A program made the translations under genes and the position numbers. A DNA stretch of 64,000 bases, taken from NCBI RefSeq assembly GCF_024298965.1, contig NZ_CP085193.1, positions 682,001 through 746,000 on the forward strand. The letters are read 5' to 3'. The notes below the pieces were generated by a model. That model worked only from the letters and a program-made list of their open reading frames with translations, ran no database searches and had not been told where the DNA came from. Of the stretch, positions 42,783-51,369 are shown one piece after another. Source of the DNA: Streptomyces rapamycinicus NRRL 5491 (GTDB lineage Bacteria; Actinomycetota; Actinomycetes; Streptomycetales; Streptomycetaceae). How positions within the stretch are numbered: position 1 is the first letter of the stretch; each line of letters begins with the position of its first letter.

Positions 42783-43499
42783 ACGGGCCGGTATGCCGAA
42801 GCCGTCCGGCGCTGCGCTCCCGGCCGGACGGTGCTCGACATCGGCACGCACCGCGGTGCCACCACCGCCGTCGCCCTGGACCTGGGCAGTGCGACGGGGG
42901 GCGAATCGCCCGGTTTCCCGTCCGCCACCTTCGGCTTCGTGCAGGAGATATTCGTCGCGGTGGGCCACCCCTTCGACCTGCGGGTCTGTCTCGCGGGGTT
43001 GCAGGACGTGCCGGAGGTCCGGGAGCGGTCGTACCTGTCCGGCGCCGTCGAGGTGGAGCCGCTGGAGTTCAACGGCGAATTGCGGCCGGAGGGCGTCGAC
43101 CGCGCCGAGCTGACGTTCACCAGGCCGGGCCGCTTCTCCGGGCTCGCGCTCGGGGTGCGCCTGTGGGTGGCCGAGGGCGGCGAACCGATCGACTCGCTGT
43201 GTGAATGGAGCAATTGGGCCCCCGTCTACGCGGCGCTGTCGGAGGAGGGGCTGCCGGTGCGGCCGGGCGACCGGTTCACCTTCGAGTTCACCACGACGAT
43301 CAGCGACGACGGCGTACACCCCGACTACGCGCTCACCGGCGGGCTGCACCGGGACGGCGGTCCGGCGGTGCCGTTGCGCTGGAGCTCGACGCACCATGGG
43401 AAGGGTTTCCGCGAGACGTTCTTCCACCGTCGGCTCTTCCCCGAAGCCCGATCCGCGAGCCCCACCACGGCCGACACCACCGCTACACTCGCCCGGTGA
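42783..43499 (+). pseudogene. protein-arginine-methyltransferase-like remnant
   Basis: In frame with this stretch, without any start codon, the sequence reads YAEAVRRCAPGRTVLDIGTHRGATTAV, like the post-YFxxY and motif I region of PRMT-type methyltransferases. It then jumps to a beta-barrel-like C-terminus (LTFTRPGRFSGLALGVRLW, CEWSNWAPVYAAL). The SAM-binding Rossmann core after motif I appears to be deleted. A GTG at 42831 could still start a 223-residue protein, but it would have no complete SAM site. The end overlaps the leaderless start of the following kinase gene. Confidence 0.5.
43484..43489 (+). promoter_or_regulatory. possible -10 box of a leaderless promoter
   Basis: TACACT sits 6 nt before the GTG of the kinase gene. 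With that spacing the transcript would start at or near the GTG, a leaderless arrangement common in Streptomyces. No convincing -35 box is seen. Confidence 0.45.
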
Positions 43500-44656
43500 T
43501 CAGTGTTCGACAAGTTCCCGAGATGTGGCACCGGTTCGATGTCACGGTCCGGGATCTCCCACTCGGGCTGCTGATCCTCGCCGGGTCGCTCATCCCGGAG
43601 TTCCACAACCACGGGACGCAGCTGGGCGGCCTGCCCGCCCGCCCCTTCGACGCGCTGGCCATCGTGGCAATCGCCCTCCAGTGCCTCCCGCTCGCCGTGC
43701 GGCGGCGGTGGCCGGTGGTCTGTCTCGCCCTGGTGTCGCTCGGCTTCGCCGTCGACCAGCTGCGCGGCTACCACTCGTTCGCGGGCACCACGATGCCCAT
43801 CGCGCTGCTGAGCGTGGGATCCCATCTGGAGCGGTACCGGCGCGCCACCGCGCTCGTGTTCTCCGTGGCGTATGTGCCACTGGCGGTCGCGCTCCACCGG
43901 CTCGGTTCTGGCGCCGAGGCGCCGAGCGAGTTCGTGCTGTACTACCTGGCGCTGGCCCTCCCCTGGGGCATTGGGTCGTGGCTGCGCTCCACCCGGGCCG
44001 CGGAGGCCGAGCGCCGCCACCGCGTCGCCGAGGACACCCGCGCCACGGAACGCGCCCGCATCGCCCGTGAGCTCCACGACGTGGTGACCCACCATGTGAC
44101 GGCGATGGTCGTACAGGCCGAGGCGGCGCGCTATCTGACCGCCGCGCCCGAGCGCCTCGACCAGGCCCTGACCGCGGTCACCGAGACCGGCAGACGTGCC
44201 ACCACCGATCTGCGGCACCTGCTCGACCTGATCAACCCCGACCACGGCACCGAGGCCACCACACCGACGGCAGGCAGACTCCTCACGCTCGTGGAGCAGA
44301 CCCGCCGGTCCGGGCAGCCGGTGGAGTTCACCGAGGAGGGCACACCGGCGGAGTCGACCGGCAGCGCCGACCTGGTGGCCTACCGGGTCGTACAGGAGGC
44401 CCTGACCAACGCCCTCAAGTACGCCCACGGCAGCCGCACTTCGGTCCGGGTCCACCACGGGGAGCGGGAGATCACAGTGGAGGTCAGCACGGACGGCTCC
44501 GGCTCGCGGGCCCCCGCCTCGCCCAGCGGCAGCGGGCGGGGGCTGGCCGGTCTGCGCGAACGGGTCGGCGTCCTGGGCGGCGACTTCAGCGCGGACGCCC
44601 GGACGAACGGTGGCTTCGTCGTCCGGGCGCGGATACCCGCGGGGAGCCCGTCGTGA
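43496..44656 (+). CDS. NarL-type sensor histidine kinase
   Basis: The roughly 386-residue protein has four to five hydrophobic helices in the first 165 residues, then the dimerisation box RIARELHDVVTHHVTAMV with His194, and a compact HATPase domain with N-box RVVQEALTNALKYA and G-box GRGLAGLRERV. This is the HPK7/NarX-like class of Streptomyces. The GTG start is preceded by a -10-like box with no room for a ribosome-binding site, so translation is probably leaderless. Its end overlaps the response regulator start by 4 bp. Confidence 0.9.
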   Translation: MISVRQVPEMWHRFDVTVRDLPLGLLILAGSLIPEFHNHGTQLGGLPARPFDALAIVAIALQCLPLAVRRRWPVVCLALVSLGFAVDQLRGYHSFAGTTMPIALLSVGSHLERYRRATALVFSVAYVPLAVALHRLGSGAEAPSEFVLYYLALALPWGIGSWLRSTRAAEAERRHRVAEDTRATERARIARELHDVVTHHVTAMVVQAEAARYLTAAPERLDQALTAVTETGRRATTDLRHLLDLINPDHGTEATTPTAGRLLTLVEQTRRSGQPVEFTEEGTPAESTGSADLVAYRVVQEALTNALKYAHGSRTSVRVHHGEREITVEVSTDGSGSRAPASPSGSGRGLAGLRERVGVLGGDFSADARTNGGFVVRARIPAGSPS

Positions 44657-45312
44657 GCGAGTCGATCCGGGTCCTGGTCTGCGACGACCAGGTGCTGGTC
44701 CGCACCGGGCTGGTGACGATCATCGACGCCCAGCCCGACCTCGAGGTGGTGGGCGAGTGCGAGGACGGCCGGACCGCGGTCGACCTGGCCGGCCGGCTGC
44801 ACCCGGACGTCGTGGTGATGGACGTCCGCATGCCGGTGCTCGACGGTATCGAGGCCACCCGCCTGCTGGCCGGTGCGGGGGTGCGGCGCCCGGTCAAGGT
44901 GCTCGTGGTGACCACGTTCAACCTGGACACCTACGTCTACGAGGCGCTGCGCGCGGGGGCGAGCGGCTTCCTGCTCAAGGACGCGCCGCCGTCCCAGCTG
45001 CTGCACGGGATCCGGACCGTGGCCACGGGCGCGGCCCTGCTGGACCCCGACGTGACACGCCAGCTCGTGGGCAGGTACGCCGCCCGGATCCGGCCTCCCG
45101 AGGGCGCCCCGCACGACATCCCGCTGACCCCTCGCGAACTGGAGGTGCTGCGCCTCATCGCCAACGGCCTGTCCAACAGCGAGATCGCCGCGACTCTGGT
45201 GATCAGCCAGGAGACCGTCAAGACCTTCGTGTCACGCATCCTCACCAAACTCGGACTCCGTGACCGGGTGCAGGCGGTCGTCTACGCCTACCGCCAGGGT
45301 CTGGTGACCTGA
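44653..45312 (+). CDS. NarL/LuxR-type response regulator
   Basis: The 219-residue protein has a receiver domain with the phospho-acceptor Asp at residue 57 (VVMDVRMPVLDG), Lys in FLLKDAPPS, and a C-terminal LuxR HTH (LTPRELEVLRLIANGLSNSEIAATL...RVQAVVYAYRQGLV). The GTG start overlaps the kinase stop, so this is a coupled two-component pair. The target is unknown. The next gene is convergent. Confidence 0.92.
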   Translation: MSESIRVLVCDDQVLVRTGLVTIIDAQPDLEVVGECEDGRTAVDLAGRLHPDVVVMDVRMPVLDGIEATRLLAGAGVRRPVKVLVVTTFNLDTYVYEALRAGASGFLLKDAPPSQLLHGIRTVATGAALLDPDVTRQLVGRYAARIRPPEGAPHDIPLTPRELEVLRLIANGLSNSEIAATLVISQETVKTFVSRILTKLGLRDRVQAVVYAYRQGLVT

Positions 45313-45320
45313 CTCGCCAC

Positions 45321-45335
45321 GCGGCGGACCGCCGC
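45321..45335. terminator. GC hairpin between convergent RR and SDR genes
   Basis: GCGGC-GGACC-GCCGC is a compact inverted repeat in the 26-bp gap where the two genes meet. No T-tract follows either way. Confidence 0.25.
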
Positions 45336-45338
45336 CAC

Positions 45339-46328
45339 TCATGCCTTGATCAGTTCCTCGCTCAGCTCCCAGAGCCGCCGGGCGGACCGCGGGTCGATGG
45401 CGTGCGGCACGACATCGGCGGGAGGGTCCTGGTCGACGCCGAAGTCGATGGGGGCCGGGTCCTCGTCCAGCGGTGAGATGTCGTTGTCCTTGAGGTACAC
45501 ACCGCCGATCCCGGCGAGCAGTGGGCCGGCCGCCGCGAACACGATGGTGCTCGCCCCCTGTTGCGGGCTCTTGATCCCGCGGTCGGGGTCGACGACGGGC
45601 CGGCCGGACTCGTCGAGCAGTCCCATCGCCCTCTGCTGCTCCTCGCCGACCGAGTCGTTCAGTTTCGTGCCGACGACGACGCCCGGGTGCACGGCGTAGC
45701 CGCGGATACCGTCCCGGGACCAGCGGCGGTCCAGCTCGACGGCGAACAGCACATTCGCCGTCTTGGACTGGCCGTAGGCGAGGTGGCCGTCGTAGCCCGT
45801 GGTGAAGTGCGGATCGTCCCAGCGGATGTCGGAGAGCCGGTGGCCACCGGATGACACGTTGACGACCCGGGCACCGTGGGCGGCGCGCAGCGCGGGCAGC
45901 AGGCCCAGGGTCAGCTGGAAGTGGCCCAGGTGGTTGGTGGCGAACTGCGGCTCGTAGCCGCGTGCGTCGCGCACCAGGCGTTCGGGGAGCGGCAGACCGG
46001 CGTTGTTGACCAGGATGTGGAGCGGGCGGCCGGAGCCGAGGTACCGGGCCGCGAAAGCGTCGATCGAGGCGGGGTCGAGCAGGTCGAGCCGACTGATCTC
46101 GACACCCTCGATCCCGGTCAGCGCGGCCGCGGCGCGGTCCGGGTCGCGCGAGCCGACGGTGATGGACGCGCCGGCCGTGCCGAGTGCCCGGGTGGTCTCC
46201 AGGCCCAGTCCGGTGTGTCCGCCGGTGATGATGGCGTGGGTGCCGGACAGGTCGATGTCCGCGAGCACCTCGGCGGCCGTCGACGCCGCGGTGAAGCCGG
46301 ATCCGAGGGGATGTTGTGTGTGATGCAT
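45339..46328 (-). CDS. short-chain dehydrogenase/reductase
   Basis: The 329-residue SDR has TGGHTGLG for cofactor, NNAG, Ser in NVSSGGH and YGQSK as the active-site pair, in the retinol-dehydrogenase-like class. It is a paralogue of the SDR at 15137-16087. The start ATG at 46328 is 73 bp from the divergent AraC start, so the AraC protein probably controls it. The substrate is unknown. Confidence 0.88.
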   Translation of the reverse strand: MHHTQHPLGSGFTAASTAAEVLADIDLSGTHAIITGGHTGLGLETTRALGTAGASITVGSRDPDRAAAALTGIEGVEISRLDLLDPASIDAFAARYLGSGRPLHILVNNAGLPLPERLVRDARGYEPQFATNHLGHFQLTLGLLPALRAAHGARVVNVSSGGHRLSDIRWDDPHFTTGYDGHLAYGQSKTANVLFAVELDRRWSRDGIRGYAVHPGVVVGTKLNDSVGEEQQRAMGLLDESGRPVVDPDRGIKSPQQGASTIVFAAAGPLLAGIGGVYLKDNDISPLDEDPAPIDFGVDQDPPADVVPHAIDPRSARRLWELSEELIKA

Positions 46329-46401
46329 GGAGCCACTCTCGGGCGTGCCCCTCGTACTTTGAATACTTGCACGTTCGGAGTTCTTGCTCGATCGTACGGA
46401 T

Positions 46402-47337
46402 ATGGCCGACGACCAGCTGTCCGAAGTGTTCGATCACATCGAGATCCAGGGACTGATGTCGAGCGGCTTCGCGGCCCGGGAGCCGTGGGTGGCGCGCGGC
46501 GCCATCAACCATCCCCTGAAGTTCATCGCGGTGGCGCGCGGCCGCGCCTGGCTGACCACCGACAGCACCGGGAGCCCCATCGCCCTCGACACGGGCGACG
46601 TCGCCATCCTCAACAATCGGGCGTGGCTGGAGCTCCGGGGAGGCGCCGGTGACGGGCCGCCCCGCGACATCGATGTGACCACGGCGAGCTACGCCTCCCT
46701 CCGCGGGGACGACATCGACCACGCCGGGGCCGACGTGGTCCTCGGCGGCCACGTCGCCCTCAACTCGGTGGGCCGGGCCCTGCTGCTCCAGGCGCTTCCG
46801 CCGGTGGGGCACGTCCGGGCGTCCCCCGCCGCGACCCATCTGCGAGACCGGCTGGACCAGATCCTCGACGAGCTGACCGGCGGCCGGGTCGGCTCCGCGT
46901 TCGCCATCCGGCAGCACGGCCAGCTCCTGCTGCTCGACATGTTGCGCGGCTACGTCGACCAGGCCGAGCTCCCCACGGGGTGGCTACGGGCGCTGACCGA
47001 CGACCGTCTGCGTCCGGCGCTCAGCCTCATGCACGCCGAACCGGCGAAGCCCTGGCGGCTGGAGGCGCTGGCGAGCGCCTCGGCGATGTCACGGACGTCC
47101 TTCGCCACGCACTTCCGGACCGTGGCGGGCATGCCGCCGCTCACCTATCTCAACCGCTGGCGGATGCTGCTGGCGCAGCGCGCCCTGCGCGACGGCGACG
47201 ACCCCATTGGGTCGCTGGCGTCCGCCCTCGGCTACACATCCGTGAGCGCCTTCAGCTCCGCGTTCAAACGGGAGGTGGGAGAGTCACCGCTGCGCTACCG
47301 GCACCGGCTGCGTGACGAGGCACTTCGCCGCCGTTGA
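46402..47337 (+). CDS. AraC family transcriptional regulator
   Basis: The roughly 311-residue protein has a cupin-like N-terminal sensor domain (AraC-type, FIAVARGRAWLT...DTGDVAILNNRAWLEL) and a C-terminal double HTH (LEALASASAMSRTSFATHFRTVAGMPPLTYLNRWRM... LGYTSVSAFSSAFKREVG). I use the ATG at 46402; a TTG at 46384 extends it by six codons but neither has a good ribosome-binding site. It diverges from the SDR at 45339, its most likely target. Confidence 0.87.
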   Translation: MADDQLSEVFDHIEIQGLMSSGFAAREPWVARGAINHPLKFIAVARGRAWLTTDSTGSPIALDTGDVAILNNRAWLELRGGAGDGPPRDIDVTTASYASLRGDDIDHAGADVVLGGHVALNSVGRALLLQALPPVGHVRASPAATHLRDRLDQILDELTGGRVGSAFAIRQHGQLLLLDMLRGYVDQAELPTGWLRALTDDRLRPALSLMHAEPAKPWRLEALASASAMSRTSFATHFRTVAGMPPLTYLNRWRMLLAQRALRDGDDPIGSLASALGYTSVSAFSSAFKREVGESPLRYRHRLRDEALRRR

Positions 47338-47395
47338 GCCTCGTGGACCGGCGCCGACCGCGCCTTCCGCCGGGGCCGTGAAGGGCATGAGCGGG

Positions 47396-48259
47396 TCATA
47401 GCCGTGTGGCCGTGCGGATCAGCCCGGCGAGGGCGAGGGAGCGGCTGTGCGCGGGCCAGGCGATGTGGGTGACGACGGGGGGTGCGTCGGTCAGGGGGAC
47501 GGCGGTGTGCTCGGCCCATAGCCACGCGCGGGCGGAGTCGGGGAAGACGGCCACGGTGCGGCCGAGGGCGATCAGCTGGGCCAGCTGCGTCTGATCGTGG
47601 ATCTCGGGGCCCGGGCCGGGTGGGGACGTGCCGTCGCGGGACCAACGGGCGAGCGGAAGATCGGGCACGTCGCTGACGTCGGCCAGGGACAGGGTCCTGT
47701 GCGCGGCGAGGGGGTGCCCGGCGGGCAGGATGGCGATCTGCCCCTCGGTCATCAGTTCCTCGCTGTCGAACCCGGCCAGGGAGTTGAACGGCGCGTGCAT
47801 GAGCGCCACATCGGCGCGGCCGTCGCGCAGCATCTCCCCCTGTTCGCATGTGCCGCTCGGCAGCACCTCGATCTCGGCGGCGCCGGGCTCGGCCGCGTAG
47901 GCGTCGAGGAGCTTGTGCAGCAGCTCGTGGGACGCGGCGGCCTTCACTGCCAGCACCAGGCGGTTGCGGGAGCCGCCCGGACTGTCGGCGCCACCGGCGC
48001 GGCGGGTGCGGCGAGCGGCGGCGGTGGTCGCGTCGAGGGCCGCGCGGCCCTCGTACAGCAGCATCTCTCCGGCGCCGGTCAGGGCGACGCCGCGGCGGTT
48101 GCGTTCCAGCAGGCGGACGCCGAGGCGCCGCTCCAGCTGCTGGATCGCCCGGGACAGCGGTGGCTGGGCCATGCCGAGGCGCTCGGCGGCGCGGCCGAAA
48201 TGCAGTTCCTCCGCGACGGCTACGAAGTACCTCAGCTCACGTGTCTCCAAGGTGTCCAC
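47396..48259 (-). CDS. LysR family transcriptional regulator
   Basis: The 287-residue protein has a LysR HTH (LRYFVAVAEELHFGRAAERLGMAQPPLSRAIQQLE) and effector domain. The GTG at 48259 gives the normal beginning close to the HTH. It diverges from the aldo/keto reductase gene, and the 212-bp gap between them contains a 15-bp palindrome that fits a LysR box (T-N11-A) at 48280-48294. The reductase is therefore its likely target. Confidence 0.88.
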   Translation of the reverse strand: MDTLETRELRYFVAVAEELHFGRAAERLGMAQPPLSRAIQQLERRLGVRLLERNRRGVALTGAGEMLLYEGRAALDATTAAARRTRRAGGADSPGGSRNRLVLAVKAAASHELLHKLLDAYAAEPGAAEIEVLPSGTCEQGEMLRDGRADVALMHAPFNSLAGFDSEELMTEGQIAILPAGHPLAAHRTLSLADVSDVPDLPLARWSRDGTSPPGPGPEIHDQTQLAQLIALGRTVAVFPDSARAWLWAEHTAVPLTDAPPVVTHIAWPAHSRSLALAGLIRTATRL

Positions 48260-48279
48260 GGCCGCAGCATAGCCCGGTG

Positions 48280-48294
48280 ATACCCGCCGGGTAT
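48280..48294. promoter_or_regulatory. LysR box ATACCCG-C-CGGGTAT
   Basis: A perfect 7-1-7 palindrome containing the T-N11-A pattern lies 21 bp before the LysR GTG and about 180 bp before the reductase ATG. It fits an autoregulatory and activation site. Confidence 0.7.
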
Positions 48295-48471
48295 GACAGG
48301 GCACCGGGTCGGTATTGGATGCGCCGCTCGTCGGCGAGCGAACATCGACGGTACGGGCGAAACGAAGTCCGCGCCGGTGGCCGGCGCGGACAAGGGGTGC
48401 CGTTGACGTACGGCACACCACGTAGCAGACAGCCCCTCTACAGCATCCGGCTCAGCAGGAAAGACACCGAC

Positions 48472-49344
48472 ATGAACACACCCTCCACGTCACTGCCCGG
48501 CGGAACCTGGACCCTGGGCGATCTGACCGTCACCCGGTTCGGCTACGGCGCCATGCAGCTCGCCGGGCCCGGGGTCATGGGCCCGCCCGCCGACCACGAC
48601 GGTGCGCTCGCCGTCCTGCGCGAGGCCGCCACCCTCGGGATCACCCACATCGACACCGCCGGCGCATACGGACCACGCGTCACCAACCACCTGATCCGCG
48701 AAGCGCTGCACCCCTATCCCGCATCGCTGCACATCGTGACCAAGGTCGGCGCGGTCCGCGATCAGCAAGGCGGCTGGCCCCCGGCCCGGCGCCCCGATGA
48801 CCTGCGCCGCGCCGTCCACGAGAATCTTGAGGACCTCGGCATCGATTCGCTCGACGTGGTCAACCTCCGGCTCGGCGACGCCCAGGGCCCCCGGCCCGGC
48901 TCGCTCGCCGAGCCCTTCGAGACCCTCGTCGAACTCCAGCGGCAGGGCCTGATCCGACACCTCGGAGTGAGCAACGCGACGGCGGAACAGGTCGCCGAGG
49001 CCCAGGCGATCGCGCCGATCGTATGCGTGCAGAACATGTACAACCTCGCCCACCGGCAGGACGACGAGCTGATCGACGAGCTCGCCGACAAGGGCATCGC
49101 CTACGTACCCTTCTTCCCGCTCGGCGGCTTCACCCCGCTGCAGTCCACGGCGCTTTCCACCGTGGCCACCCGGCTGGACGCGACGCCGATGTCGGTCGCC
49201 CTGGCCTGGCTGCTGCGGCGGTCGCCGAACCTCCTGCTCATTCCCGGCACCTCGTCGGTGGCGCACCTGCGCGAGAACGTCACCGGCGCGGGACTCTCGC
49301 TCTCCGACGGGGAACTCGCCGAGTTGGACAAGATCGGCCACTAG
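48472..49344 (+). CDS. aldo/keto reductase, YdbC/PdxI-like
   Basis: The 290-residue protein is an AKR closely patterned on E. coli YdbC (PdxI, pyridoxal reductase): FGYGAMQLAGPGVMGPPADHD, THIDTAGAYGP with the catalytic Asp and Tyr, TKVGAVRDQQGGW with the Lys, and YVPFFPLGGFTPLQS. Where other AKRs have a catalytic His the sequence reads VVNLRLGD, as in the YdbC group. It would reduce an aldehyde, possibly pyridoxal, with NADPH. An AGGA lies about 11 nt before the ATG. Its regulator is the divergent LysR. Confidence 0.87.
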   Translation: MNTPSTSLPGGTWTLGDLTVTRFGYGAMQLAGPGVMGPPADHDGALAVLREAATLGITHIDTAGAYGPRVTNHLIREALHPYPASLHIVTKVGAVRDQQGGWPPARRPDDLRRAVHENLEDLGIDSLDVVNLRLGDAQGPRPGSLAEPFETLVELQRQGLIRHLGVSNATAEQVAEAQAIAPIVCVQNMYNLAHRQDDELIDELADKGIAYVPFFPLGGFTPLQSTALSTVATRLDATPMSVALAWLLRRSPNLLLIPGTSSVAHLRENVTGAGLSLSDGELAELDKIGH

Positions 49345-49406
49345 CCTCGCGGATCGGTGCACGGCCCACGAGAGACGGAGCGGGGCCGAGGACACGCGAA
49401 ATCGCC

Positions 49407-49877
49407 TCAGCCGTCGTCAGCGGAAGTGAGGTTCTTTTCGATCTTCGAGAGGATCCTGGCGAACGCCTCGCGTTCTTCGTCGTCGAGCCCGTCCAGGGTG
49501 TGCTCCTCCAGATGCGCCCAGACCTGCGCCACCTCGGGCCGCAGGACGTAGCTCTCCGCCGAGGCCCGGACGAGCATGACGCGCCGGTCCTGCGGATCGC
49601 GCGTACGGACGACATGTCCGCCCTGCTCCAACCGTCGCAGCATCAGAGTCACGGTCGACGGGTCCAGGTCGAGCGCCTTCGCCAACTCCGACTGGCGGAC
49701 CGATCCCTCCTTCCACAAGGTCATCATCAGGAATTCCTGGCCGGAACAGAGGCCGGTGGGGCGCAGCAGCCTGCCGCCGAAGAGGCGGTGCAAGCGGGAA
49801 ACGCGGGCCAGGGTCTGGCTGACGGGGCCGTCGTCTCCGGCCTCCGTCGCTTCGGTCCGCGTGGGCTCTGAGGTCAT
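49407..49877 (-). CDS. MarR family repressor
   Basis: The 156-residue protein has a MarR winged helix (SELAKALDLDPSTVTLMLRRLEQGGHVVRTRDPQDRR) flanked by dimerisation helices. The ATG at 49877 sits 7 nt after a TAACCT -10-like box, so the mRNA may be leaderless. It diverges from the flavin oxidoreductase at 50011. The gap has a perfect 34-bp palindrome and a second weaker copy, typical of MarR autoregulation with control of the enzyme gene by its substrate. Confidence 0.88.
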   Translation of the reverse strand: MTSEPTRTEATEAGDDGPVSQTLARVSRLHRLFGGRLLRPTGLCSGQEFLMMTLWKEGSVRQSELAKALDLDPSTVTLMLRRLEQGGHVVRTRDPQDRRVMLVRASAESYVLRPEVAQVWAHLEEHTLDGLDDEEREAFARILSKIEKNLTSADDG

Positions 49878-49940
49878 ACGGACAAGGTTATCGTGGGCGC
49901 CCAATCATTGGTCGCCCAACGAATGGGTTATGGTGGCCCC

Positions 49941-49974
49941 GGATGAGTTCATTGGTCGACCAATGAACTCATCC
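49941..49974. promoter_or_regulatory. perfect 34-bp MarR operator palindrome
   Basis: The sequence from 49941 to 49974 is a perfect inverted repeat centred on TCGA, with core ATTGGTCGACCAAT. A related imperfect copy (CATTGGTCGCCCAACG) lies at about 49906-49921 nearer the regulator. Both lie in the MarR-OYE divergent gap. Confidence 0.85.
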
Positions 49975-50010
49975 GTCAGTCAGTGTGCCCGTCAATCCCC
50001 AGGAGCCGTT

Positions 50011-51075
50011 GTGGCCACAGCATTCGATCCGATCGACCTTTCCGGGCTGCGCCTGCGCAACCGCGTGGTCATGCCCGGAATGGGGCGCGCCCGCGCCTTC
50101 GGGCCCGGCAATACGGCCACCGACTCCATGGCCACGTACTACGCACAGCGGGCCACGGCGGGTCTGATCATCACGGAGGGGTCCCAGCCGTCGGTCGTCG
50201 GCCAGGGCTTCCCCAGCACCCCGGGGCTGCACAGCGCCGAGCAGATCGCCGCCTGGCACCGGGTCACCGACGCGGTGCATGCCGAGGGCGGCACGATCTT
50301 CGCCCAGATCTCGCACGTCGGCAGGGTCGGCGACCCCGGCCTCCTGGCCGACGGACTGGTGCAGGTCGCTCCCTCCGCGATCGCCGCACCCGGCCGGCTG
50401 TTCACCGTCGACGGGATGAAGGACTTCACCACCCCACGCGAGCTGACCTCCCAGGAAGTGCGGGAGACGATCGCGGACTTCGCCCAGGCGGCGCGCAACG
50501 CCATCGAGGCGGGGTTCGACGGGGTCGAACTGCACGCCGCCTACGGCTACTTGCTCCACCAGTTCCTGGCCCCCAACTCCAATCTGCGCACCGATGAGTG
50601 GGGCGGCTCCGTGGAAGGCCGGGTCCGGTTCGCGGCGGAGGTGGCCACGGCCGTGTCCGATGCCATCGGAGCACGGCGCACGGGAATACGCGTATCGCCC
50701 GGAACGGGCTACAACGGAGTGGAGGAGCCCGACCCCGAGCCCACATACGTCCATCTCGTCCGCCGGCTGGGCGAGATCGGCCTGGCCTATCTGCACGTCG
50801 TCGAGAACTCGCGCGATCTGACCGGCATCCTCCGCAAGGAGTTCCCCGGAACCTTCATCCTCAACCCCGCGACGGAGGGGTTCACCAGCGCGGAGGAGCT
50901 GGCGCTCATCGAGGACGGCACGGCCGACATGATTTCCTTCGGCGCGCTGTTCCTCGCCAACCCCGACCTGCCGGCGCGTCTGCGAGCCGGCGGGCCGTAC
51001 AACGCACCCGACCAGGCCACCTATTACGGTGGCACCGACAAGGGATACCTCGACTACCCCTACCTGACCAGCTGA
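50011..51075 (+). CDS. old yellow enzyme family flavin oxidoreductase
   Basis: The 354-residue protein is an FMN-dependent OYE/alkene reductase: LSGLRLRNRVVMPGMGRARA, HVGRVGDPGL, ELHAAYGYLLHQFLAPNSNLRTDEWGG in shortened pieces, and a C-terminal DMISFGALFLANPDLP. It would reduce the C=C bond of an enone or nitro compound with NADPH. The GTG start has AGGAG 5 nt before it. It is under the divergent MarR repressor with a palindromic operator, as in other electrophile-response pairs. Confidence 0.9.
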   Translation: MATAFDPIDLSGLRLRNRVVMPGMGRARAFGPGNTATDSMATYYAQRATAGLIITEGSQPSVVGQGFPSTPGLHSAEQIAAWHRVTDAVHAEGGTIFAQISHVGRVGDPGLLADGLVQVAPSAIAAPGRLFTVDGMKDFTTPRELTSQEVRETIADFAQAARNAIEAGFDGVELHAAYGYLLHQFLAPNSNLRTDEWGGSVEGRVRFAAEVATAVSDAIGARRTGIRVSPGTGYNGVEEPDPEPTYVHLVRRLGEIGLAYLHVVENSRDLTGILRKEFPGTFILNPATEGFTSAEELALIEDGTADMISFGALFLANPDLPARLRAGGPYNAPDQATYYGGTDKGYLDYPYLTS

Positions 51076-51127
51076 GGACGCCGCCAGGCCGCAATGTCTT
51101 ATGCCCCGCCCTCCCCCAATTACCACG

Positions 51128-51334
51128 TCAGTCGAGTTCGCTGAGAACTTGGCGATGTCTCGGACTCAATCTCCGCAGTGATGCGGTCGGATCAGTCGCG
51201 ATACGCCGTATATCGACGTACCCGCGTGCGGCACCGGACACCTCTGACAGAACGACAGCTCGAAATGGGGCATCTGGGCCACTTGGCAGCAGGTACAGGT
51301 GGAGTCCCTGGTTCTGGTCCATAAGGGGTTTCAT
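51128..51334 (-). CDS. small hypothetical protein, 68 aa
   Basis: An ATG at 51334 opens a 68-codon frame (MKPLMDQNQGLHLYLLPSGP...) in a stretch of visibly lower GC than its surroundings. It has no recognisable domain and no good ribosome-binding site. It is antisense to the region just before lsr2 and could be spurious. The rest of the gap from 51076 to 51369 holds the lsr2 promoter. Confidence 0.3.
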   Translation of the reverse strand: MKPLMDQNQGLHLYLLPSGPDAPFRAVVLSEVSGAARGYVDIRRIATDPTASLRRLSPRHRQVLSELD

Positions 51335-51362
51335 TCACGCCCAGGTCTCGTTGGTTTATCAT
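51334..51362 (+). promoter_or_regulatory. predicted promoter of lsr2 (leaderless)
   Basis: TTCACG (51334-51339), a 17-bp spacer and TATCAT (51357-51362) form a plausible SigA-type promoter. The -10 box ends 7 nt before the ATG, so the transcript would start at the start codon. Confidence 0.55.
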
Positions 51363-51369
51363 CCTGAGC

